Shown here: piece by piece, positions 1-5,232 of the stretch
How positions within the stretch are numbered: the stretch's first letter is position 1
How the letters are laid out: each line of letters opens with the position of its first letter
DNA from: a bacterium
GTDB taxonomy: Bacteria > Patescibacteria > Paceibacteria > UBA9973 > SBAW01
Direction: 5' to 3'
Length of the DNA: 10,082 nt
Assembly: GCA_021825025.1 (NCBI GenBank)
Contig: JAKAIP010000011.1
Span: forward strand, 1 to 10,082
Notes under the pieces: generated by a model
What the model was told of the DNA's origin: nothing
What the model saw: the letters and a program-made list of their open reading frames with translations, nothing else
Databases searched by the model: none
Program-made: the position numbers and the translations under genes

Positions 1-479
1 ATCGCCACTACACGATCCCCATTTTCAACCTCTTCAGTCACCTCCACAATAACGTAATCGCCGTTGCGAATACCTGCATCCTGCATACTGTCACCCACTG
101 CCTTAATGGCGGCAATATTGGTATGGACGCTGATGAGGTTTTTATCTACCAAAATGTATTCGCCGAACTCATCCTGCGCATACACTTCCATGGCATCGCA
201 GCCTGCTGAGGCAATCACCGGTATTTGAATCGTACCTGCAGAAATACCCGAATGATCGCCTTTCAAGACCTGGATGCTCCGGTGCTGGAAACGGTCTCGC
301 GTAATGAGCCCCTTACGCTCAAGTCCCTCGAGACGTTGTGTGACACTCCGCAGTGAGCGCAGACTGAATTCCGTCCGAAGCTCATCCATCGTTGGTGCCT
401 GACCATTCTTCGCAATATACCGCTTCAGGAAAGAAAGAGTCTTTCCTTGAGCTGGGGTGACGGTCGTCCGCTGTGCCAT
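1..479 (-). CDS. lexA: LexA-type SOS transcriptional repressor (3' end outside window)
   Basis: This is a self-cleaving repressor that would control DNA-damage genes. My translation of the minus strand gives 159 complete residues before the window ends, so the C-terminus is missing. Residues 10-65 form a LexA-like winged helix, with APTMDELR near 28-35 and a recognition-helix region near 40-60. A predicted Ala-Gly cleavage site lies at A92-G93 inside ASAGCD. The S24 peptidase nucleophile is S131 in the motif VGDSMQDAGI, followed by NGDYVIVE. The catalytic lysine would lie beyond the window edge. The ATG at 479 gives the normal LexA N-terminal length. The upstream frame is open only to a TAG at 531-533 and offers just CTG or TTG starts. 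It lies 123 bases downstream of the response regulator on the same strand and probably has its own promoter. Other S24 repressors are possible, but the fold order and spacing fit LexA best. Confidence 0.9.
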   Translation of the reverse strand, partial: MAQRTTVTPAQGKTLSFLKRYIAKNGQAPTMDELRTEFSLRSLRSVTQRLEGLERKGLITRDRFQHRSIQVLKGDHSGISAGTIQIPVIASAGCDAMEVYAQDEFGEYILVDKNLISVHTNIAAIKAVGDSMQDAGIRNGDYVIVEVTEEVENGDRVVA

Positions 480-496
480 ATCTCTGAGCGTACCAG

Positions 497-504
497 CACC
501 TCCT
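497..504 (-). promoter_or_regulatory. Strong Shine-Dalgarno-like AGGAGGTG upstream of lexA, at unusual distance
   Basis: On the minus strand AGGAGGTG ends 17 bases before the lexA ATG at 479, well beyond the usual 5-9 bases. No in-frame ATG, GTG or TTG lies closer to it downstream. It may act through a folded leader, may be a coincidence, or may point to a non-standard start. It is the only strong anti-SD match seen near a start in this window. Confidence 0.35.
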
Positions 505-520
505 GTCAGAGGGAATACCG

Positions 521-529
521 TTATCCACA
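521..529 (+). promoter_or_regulatory. Perfect DnaA-box match (TTATCCACA)
   Basis: TTATCCACA matches the E. coli consensus DnaA box exactly. It lies in the leader/promoter region of lexA, about 40 bases from the start codon, and overlaps the first of three 9-base repeats. By rough arithmetic a given 9-mer is expected about 0.08 times on both strands of a window this size. A lone box is more likely a regulatory site, or chance, than an origin. Confidence 0.35.
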
Positions 530-553
530 ACTACGTACACAACATACACAACT
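524..553 (-). repeat. Three near-identical 9-mers upstream of lexA, candidate operator
   Basis: On the plus strand the copies are TCCACAACT (524-532), TACACAACA (536-544) and TACACAACT (545-553). All three share the core CACAAC, and the last two abut. On the lexA-sense strand the cores read GTTGTG, spaced 9 and 12 bases apart. LexA commonly binds its own promoter, and direct-repeat LexA boxes are known in alphaproteobacteria (GTTC-N7-GTTC). This set does not match any LexA box I recognise, so the operator role is inference from position and repetition. Confidence 0.4.
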
Positions 554-602
554 TTCCTGCCAACACTCTCCGCTACTGTTCACCGAGCAGCACCACTTCG
601 CA

Positions 603-980
603 CTACTCCCCTCCTTTCTTAAACACGCCGTCGATGATCCTGATGATTCCCTGCAGAGATTCATCCGACTTAATGAAATAGCCCCGAATACCAAGGGACA
701 CTCCTTCGCTAATCTTATCGAGCGCCGAAATATTTGAGGTCACCAACACTGGAATAGCTCCGTCGCCATATTTCTCATTCATCTCCTTAAGAAATTCGAT
801 GCCATTCATCTTCGGCATATTAATATCCAGAAGAATGAGATCCGGGACTGATTCTGCGATGCGTTCCATCCCTTGGGTACCGTTGGCAGCAGACTCTACG
901 ATGTAGTGGGCTGGATCGAGCGACGCCTTTACCGTTGCAACAAACGTCATATCGTCATCAATCACGAGTATTTTTTTCAT
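603..980 (-). CDS. Single-domain response regulator (receiver only)
   Basis: A 125-residue CheY-like receiver that would accept phosphate from the histidine kinase encoded just before it. The acidic pocket D8-D9-D10 (VIDDD), phospho-acceptor D52 (LLDINMP), switch residue T81/S82 (VLVTSN) and conserved K104 (FIKSD) are all present, with an aromatic pair Y101-F102 before the lysine. The protein ends 21 residues after K104, so there is no DNA-binding or enzymatic output domain. Its start lies 3 bases after the kinase stop and no Shine-Dalgarno is visible, so translational coupling is likely. Output must come through protein-protein contact or another regulator not visible here. Pairing with the kinase is inferred from adjacency. 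Confidence 0.93.
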   Translation of the reverse strand: MKKILVIDDDMTFVATVKASLDPAHYIVESAANGTQGMERIAESVPDLILLDINMPKMNGIEFLKEMNEKYGDGAIPVLVTSNISALDKISEGVSLGIRGYFIKSDESLQGIIRIIDGVFKKGGE

Positions 981-983
981 ACA

Positions 984-2747
984 TTAAGCATTAGGTTCTG
1001 CTTGGACAAGCGGTAATACAAAGTAGAACGTACTTCCCACGTCAATTTTTGTACTGACATCGATACTCCCACCATGTTCCTGTAGTATACCTCGCGCAAT
1101 CGCAAGACCAAGTCCCGTCCCTTTCGTATTCGAAGTTGGCGCATTATCAAGCTGTTTGAACTTATTGAACAATTCTGGCTTATTTTCTGCAGAAATACCG
1201 ACTCCGGAATCAATCACCAAAACCACGAGTGATGCGGGGAGCGCGGTAAATGTGTCTTCAGGAAGCGGCTCAGGCAGCACCAAGGACAACTTCTGCACCT
1301 CCGTGTCCACTACAGCGCCTGGTTCATGCAGGAATGCAGCAATTGTCACTGACCCACCTTCGTGGGTAAATTTCAGGGCATTGGACATAAGATTGTTGAG
1401 CACCTGCTTGATTCGCTGCACATCAAACGCAATACGCTTCGGAACACTCGGGGCAATGGCAGTCGTAAGATGAATCTTTTTATCCGCCGCCGAGAGCGCA
1501 AAGAACGCGACCCGGTCAGCAATCACTTCCGCAATATCGGCGGCTTCGCGATGAACCTCGAACTTCCCTGCTTGAATTTTCGCAGCATCCAAGATGTCAT
1601 TCACCAAATCGAGCATTGATGAGGAGTTCTGATAGATAATATCGATGTACTGTTTCGTATCCGCGACGGTTCTTTTCTTCGACGTCTTCAGCAGCTCGCT
1701 CACCTTTTGAATACCGCTCAGCGGGGTGCGCAGCTCATGCACGATCATCGAGGTGAAGTCGTCACGCACCTGCTCCAGCTCTACTTCGTGCGTCACATCA
1801 TGGAAAATAACAACGCCCCCGAAGACCCCCTCTTCGTGCAACGACGAGACATTCTTCACCGGAGATACGAATGCCTGATAGAATCGCCCCTGCATCTCAA
1901 ACCGTTCTGACTCATACGTTTTCTTGAGCTTCACACTCTCCTCGAGTCGTCCGCGGATATCCATTTTTCCTCCCAAATTGTCGATAAAATCGAATATCGT
2001 AATGTCATCTTCCTCTTCCCGTCCAATGACTCGTCGTGCTGCCGGATTGATAACCATAATGCGATAATCGGCGTCGGTCATCACAACCCCGTCTTCCATA
2101 CTCTCCACCATCGCGTTCACTTTCGCCTGTTCGGTCTTGACCACCCCCTGCAAACTCGTCACCGCCTTTGACGCCTGCTGGATAATCTTATAGAGGAGCG
2201 TCATTTCCTCCTCTCTATAGAGCCCCTCTTTCGTATCCGCGACCGTCAACACTCCCACCACCTTTTCATCAATAACCAGCGGAATGTTGAAGAAAGAACG
2301 CACTGGGTCATCAAGCTCTTCAATAAGAATCGCTCCCGAGAGAATCTCTTCGACATTCTTCGTATCGAATTCACGGTCAAGCAGCGCTCCGAGCGAGCTG
2401 AGCATTCTGTCCCGTACTTCATTTACAAAACCTCGGTGCACCGAATTCTCAAGATGGATCTTGAACATAACCTTCTCTGGTTCAAGCAGCATATAGGAGA
2501 CTGCCGAATACTCTATGAACTGATGCAGGGAGTTCGTGATGACATCAATAATTTCTTGCACGTTGAGCGAGTAGCCAATACGATCACCGAGCTCTTTCAG
2601 TATCGCAAGTTCGTACATCCTCCGACTCACATCCCGCTCCCTCTTCTCAAGCACTCGTTTAGCTGTGCGGTTCTCAATACTCAAAAACACGCTCATGCCG
2701 ACGGCCACACACGTGATACCGAGTAAGATGAGAGAGGTGGGTGTCAT
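984..2747 (-). CDS. Membrane-tethered sensor histidine kinase (TM-GAF-PAS-HisKA-HATPase)
   Basis: A 587-residue kinase that autophosphorylates on histidine and should pass the phosphate to the adjacent receiver. One N-terminal membrane helix (about 5-23) is followed by a charged coiled-coil linker (25-50). A GAF-like domain follows (about 50-195, with PLVIDEKVVGVLTVAD), then a PAS domain (about 208-320, with EDGVVMTDADYRIMVINPAA). The H-box is HELRTPLSG with H337. The ATPase domain has the N-box around N452/N456 (NNLMSNALKF), G1 at D513-G515 (VIDSGVGIS), an F-box LFNKFKQ near 526, and G2 GTGLGLAIA at 543-551. There is no extracytoplasmic loop, so sensing is cytosolic, within the membrane, or through a partner. 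A Pro-rich segment of about 35 residues (474-508) widens the gap between N-box and G1. It lies 55 bases after the small membrane protein gene and no promoter was seen in that gap. Confidence 0.93.
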   Translation of the reverse strand: MTPTSLILLGITCVAVGMSVFLSIENRTAKRVLEKRERDVSRRMYELAILKELGDRIGYSLNVQEIIDVITNSLHQFIEYSAVSYMLLEPEKVMFKIHLENSVHRGFVNEVRDRMLSSLGALLDREFDTKNVEEILSGAILIEELDDPVRSFFNIPLVIDEKVVGVLTVADTKEGLYREEEMTLLYKIIQQASKAVTSLQGVVKTEQAKVNAMVESMEDGVVMTDADYRIMVINPAARRVIGREEEDDITIFDFIDNLGGKMDIRGRLEESVKLKKTYESERFEMQGRFYQAFVSPVKNVSSLHEEGVFGGVVIFHDVTHEVELEQVRDDFTSMIVHELRTPLSGIQKVSELLKTSKKRTVADTKQYIDIIYQNSSSMLDLVNDILDAAKIQAGKFEVHREAADIAEVIADRVAFFALSAADKKIHLTTAIAPSVPKRIAFDVQRIKQVLNNLMSNALKFTHEGGSVTIAAFLHEPGAVVDTEVQKLSLVLPEPLPEDTFTALPASLVVLVIDSGVGISAENKPELFNKFKQLDNAPTSNTKGTGLGLAIARGILQEHGGSIDVSTKIDVGSTFYFVLPLVQAEPNA

Positions 2748-2802
2748 AGCTGTGCTGGAGCCGGTCGCGTCTCACCGCACTGAAGTAGTGAGGACGTCGT
2801 GA

Positions 2803-3132
2803 TCATTCACTCAATTTGTGCACCTCATTACTTGCCGATACGAGTGTCTGCATTGCCCAGACAAACATACCGAACCAGACCACGAAGATTGGTGCGCCAA
2901 GCAGCACGCCCTTCGTAACATTCTCCGACATATACGCGGTAGTAACGATACCGAGGCTGTACATACCGACCAACATACTGACGACGAGAATCTTAGTGAT
3001 CTTCCCGACCAAGGAACCTTTCACCATCCCATAGACGCGGCGCCCTTTCACGAAAAGATAGATACTCCCTGCAATAAGTACTGGCCATCCGATGCTTAAG
3101 ATAAGAGTTCTCACAGTTTCAAGATTATTCAT
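2803..3132 (-). CDS. Small three-helix membrane protein of unknown function
   Basis: I do not recognise a family. The 109 residues show three hydrophobic segments at about 8-28, 46-67 and 75-98, with a basic loop (KGRRVYGMVKGSLVGK) between the first two. By the positive-inside rule that loop is cytosolic, placing the N-terminus outside and the C-terminus (NEVHKLSE) outside. There is no signal peptide and no catalytic-looking motif. A Pro-Ile-Phe stretch and W86/W92 lie in the third helix. The gene ends with TGA and lies between the 88-residue protein gene and the kinase on the same strand. Because the kinase lacks an external sensor domain, this protein could supply the membrane input, but that is inference from position. 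No Shine-Dalgarno is visible before the ATG. Confidence 0.75.
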   Translation of the reverse strand: MNNLETVRTLILSIGWPVLIAGSIYLFVKGRRVYGMVKGSLVGKITKILVVSMLVGMYSLGIVTTAYMSENVTKGVLLGAPIFVVWFGMFVWAMQTLVSASNEVHKLSE

Positions 3133-3156
3133 GGCAAATAAAAGGAATGGTAACGG

Positions 3157-3423
3157 TTACTTCACATTGAGATCCGGGTACTTCGCGAAGATAGACCCGA
3201 GAGCATTTTTCACAATGAGGCCAGAGAGCTCCACATACTGATCAACAAGTTTCTGCAACGTCTCTTTGGGATTATCTCCCACGCCACTCACGGTACCATC
3301 GTTGTCGACCACGAGGCCGGGCACACTCCGTGCCTTCAGTATGGCTATTTCAGGACCGAGAATAACTGACTGCTTCTTAATAATCTCACTGATTAAAGCT
3401 ACATACTGTACCTTTTCGTCCAT
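3157..3423 (-). CDS. Small cytosolic protein of unknown function, first gene of the signalling cassette
   Basis: I do not recognise this 88-residue protein. It appears alpha-beta: an N-terminal helix (about 2-18), a central segment with LVVDNDGTVSGVGDNP that looks like a beta hairpin with an acidic turn, then a long amphipathic helix (about 52-80). It has no membrane segment, cysteine or known catalytic motif. The ATG at 3423 is preferred. An in-frame TTG at 3429 would add two residues. The extended -10 at 3453-3461 puts the transcription start near 3446, giving a short leader of about 22 bases with no Shine-Dalgarno. The next gene starts 24 bases downstream. Its position at the head of a kinase operon suggests a signalling or adaptor role, but nothing in the sequence proves it. 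Confidence 0.65.
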   Translation of the reverse strand: MDEKVQYVALISEIIKKQSVILGPEIAILKARSVPGLVVDNDGTVSGVGDNPKETLQKLVDQYVELSGLIVKNALGSIFAKYPDLNVK

Positions 3424-3452
3424 GCGCAATTATGTGAGGAAGTAATTGCTTC

Positions 3453-3461
3453 AGTATAGCA
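3453..3461 (-). promoter_or_regulatory. Extended -10 promoter for the signalling cassette
   Basis: On the minus strand TGCTATACT matches the extended -10 form TG-N-TATAAT at all but one base. Initiation would fall near 3446, about 22 bases before the ATG at 3423. No convincing -35 element was found, which fits extended -10 promoters. It is divergent from the promoter at 3552-3557. Confidence 0.5.
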
Positions 3462-3534
3462 CTCACCCTTTACGAATACGGGTGCGAATGCTGTATAACC
3501 GTAGTCCCCTTTCTCTTGCGCCGCCTGCCCTGTA

Positions 3535-3550
3535 TCGATAGGGACATCGA
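3535..3550 (+). repeat. Inverted repeat TCGAT-N6-ATCGA upstream of the FAD-oxidase gene
   Basis: Perfect 5-base arms at 3535-3539 and 3546-3550, with a 6-base spacer, end one base before the -10 box. The left arm lies inside an 8-base palindrome TATCGATA (3533-3540). The position between -35 and -10 fits a repressor operator. Short arms make chance plausible, so the role is inferred. Confidence 0.35.
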
Positions 3551-3551
3551 G

Positions 3552-3557
3552 TATACT
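3552..3557 (+). promoter_or_regulatory. -10 box (TATACT) for the FAD-oxidase/DoxX unit, predicting a leaderless mRNA
   Basis: TATACT differs from TATAAT at one position. Nine bases separate it from the ATG at 3567, so initiation 7-10 bases downstream would fall at or within about three bases of the start codon. No Shine-Dalgarno is present. It lies within the palindrome AGTATACT (3550-3557). No good -35 was seen. Confidence 0.5.
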
Positions 3558-3566
3558 GACACTCAT

Positions 3567-5231
3567 ATGACTATTGAAGATTTGAAACAAGCACTGACCA
3601 GTGCTGTGCAGGGAGAAGTGACGAGCGACGAGAACGCGCGACGCGAAGCGTCGCGCGACACTTCTCTATTTATGCGAATGCCAGAACTCATCGTGTATCC
3701 GGAAAATGCCGATGCCGTGAGTGCTGCGGTTAAAGAAGTACGGAAAGCGCATGAGGCAGGTATGCCGATATCGCTTGCCGGCCGTTCAGCGGGGACTGAT
3801 ATGTCAGGAGGACCTCTCACGACCGGCGTCGTGATCTCATTTACGAAGCATATGCACCACGTGCTTGAAGTAGGTGACGACTATGCTGTGACCGAACCAG
3901 GCGTGTTTTACCGTGATTTTGAAAAAGAGACGCTCAAGAAAGACCTCATTCTTCCCTCCTACCCAGCAAGTCGTGAGCTGGCCGCTCTCGGCGGTATTGT
4001 GTCAAATAACTCAGGCGGCGAACGCACTCTTGAGTACGGAAAAACGGAAAAGTATGTCGAAGAAGTCGATGTCGTGCTCTCCGATGGTTCACAGACGACG
4101 TTCAAAGCCCTCAGTCCTGCAGAACTTGCAGAGAAGAAACAACTCACCTCACTCGAGGGAGACATTTACCGTACGATGGACGCATTACTTACCGAGCATG
4201 CCGCACTCATCGAAGAAAAACGTCCGAAAGTTTCCAAAAACTCTGCTGGCTATGCACTCTGGAGCATCAAAGACCCCGCAACCGGCAGCTTCAATCTCGC
4301 AAAACTCATCTGTGGTTCGCAAGGGACGCTCGCACTCTGGACGAAAGCGAAACTTCGCCTCGTGAAGCCGAAAGAACACCGTGCGATGCTCGTGATCTTC
4401 CTTAATGACCTCACTATTCTTCCCGAAATCGTGAGACGCGTCCTCCTGCAGAATCCGGAGTCATTCGAAAGTTATGACGATCATACTTTCTCGCTCGCAG
4501 TGAAATTTATGCCGCAGATGTTGGCACAAATGGGTCCTCTCAAAGCGGCAAAGCTCGGTATCGACTTTATCCCCGAGGCGATGACTGTCGCGACAGGCGG
4601 AGTACCCAAGCTCCTGCTTATGGCTGAATTTGCCGAAGATACCATCGAAGAAGCTGATCGACGTGCTACCGCCGCCCGTGATGCGATCGCGGATATGCAC
4701 CTCAATACGAAAATCGAAAAGAATGAGAAAGAATCCGAAAAGTACTGGATTGTCCGTCGCGAAAGCTTCAATCTTCTTCGGAAAAATGTGCACGGTCTCC
4801 ATACCGCACCCTTCATCGATGATTTCGTCGTTCCCCCTGCAAGTTACCCCGAATTCCTGCCAAAATTGAATGCCATCCTCCAAAAGTATTCCTCACACTT
4901 CATCTATACGGTTGCAGGACACATCGGCAATGGAAACTTCCATATTATTCCCCTCATGGATCTCACGAAAGAAGAAAACCGCCAGGTCATTCTCGACCTT
5001 GCGCCAGAAGTCTACAAGCTCGTTATCGAGGTTGGCGGCACCACGACCGGCGAACACAACGACGGTATCATTCGTACCCCCTACCTCCCGATGCTCTTCG
5101 GTGCCGATATGATTGAGCTCTTTGAGAAAACCAAGAACGTCTTTGACCCGCTCCACATCCTTAATCCAGGCAAAAAAGTAGACGGAACCTTCGACGATAT
5201 CAAACGGGACATGATAACTACGGTCGAGTAA
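3567..5231 (+). CDS. FAD-linked 2-hydroxyacid oxidase/dehydrogenase (GlcD / D-lactate dehydrogenase superfamily)
   Basis: A 554-residue flavoenzyme expected to oxidise a D-2-hydroxyacid (lactate, glycolate or 2-hydroxyglutarate type) to the 2-oxoacid. The FAD-binding-4 domain covers about 35-210, with the pyrophosphate loop LAGRSAGTDMSGG at 70-82 and NNSGGERTLEYGKT at 147-160. The FAD-oxidase C-terminal domain covers about 270-538, with GHIGNGNFH at 451-459, GGTTTGEHNDG at 490-500, and FDPLHILNPGK at 526-536. The GEHNDG form and the following IIRTPYLPMLFG recall the flavin part of YdiJ-like enzymes more than classical GlcD (GEHGIG). The cysteine-rich Fe-S C-terminal domain of YdiJ is absent. 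There is no membrane segment or signal peptide, so it is cytosolic or peripheral. The ATG at 3567 is chosen over an upstream TTG at 3516 because the -10 box lies between them. The next gene begins one base after its stop. The exact substrate is not determinable here. Confidence 0.9.
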   Translation: MTIEDLKQALTSAVQGEVTSDENARREASRDTSLFMRMPELIVYPENADAVSAAVKEVRKAHEAGMPISLAGRSAGTDMSGGPLTTGVVISFTKHMHHVLEVGDDYAVTEPGVFYRDFEKETLKKDLILPSYPASRELAALGGIVSNNSGGERTLEYGKTEKYVEEVDVVLSDGSQTTFKALSPAELAEKKQLTSLEGDIYRTMDALLTEHAALIEEKRPKVSKNSAGYALWSIKDPATGSFNLAKLICGSQGTLALWTKAKLRLVKPKEHRAMLVIFLNDLTILPEIVRRVLLQNPESFESYDDHTFSLAVKFMPQMLAQMGPLKAAKLGIDFIPEAMTVATGGVPKLLLMAEFAEDTIEEADRRATAARDAIADMHLNTKIEKNEKESEKYWIVRRESFNLLRKNVHGLHTAPFIDDFVVPPASYPEFLPKLNAILQKYSSHFIYTVAGHIGNGNFHIIPLMDLTKEENRQVILDLAPEVYKLVIEVGGTTTGEHNDGIIRTPYLPMLFGADMIELFEKTKNVFDPLHILNPGKKVDGTFDDIKRDMITTVE

Positions 5232-5232
5232 T

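Noticed and set aside
521..529. DnaA box as part of a replication origin
   Set aside because: Only one perfect box was noticed, with no AT-rich unwinding stretch and no dnaA, dnaN or similar neighbour.
572..591. Hairpin GCTACT-N8-AGCAGC between the response regulator and lexA as a terminator
   Set aside because: The stem has only six pairs including one G-T wobble, and no T-tract follows on the minus strand. Read-through into lexA remains possible.
2771..2792. CTCAC/GTGAG inverted repeat in the gap before the histidine kinase gene
   Set aside because: Five-base arms with a 12-base loop and competing pairings, and no U-tract. It falls within chance expectation.
3150..3160. GTAAC-G-GTTAC palindrome over the stop codon of the 88-residue protein gene
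   Set aside because: Too short, and a 1-base loop cannot form a hairpin. It is not placed at any promoter element I can see.
3913..4365. Open frame inside the FAD-oxidase gene
   Set aside because: It gives a low-complexity Ser/Lys/Arg-rich product, while the oxidase frame keeps conserved FAD motifs throughout.
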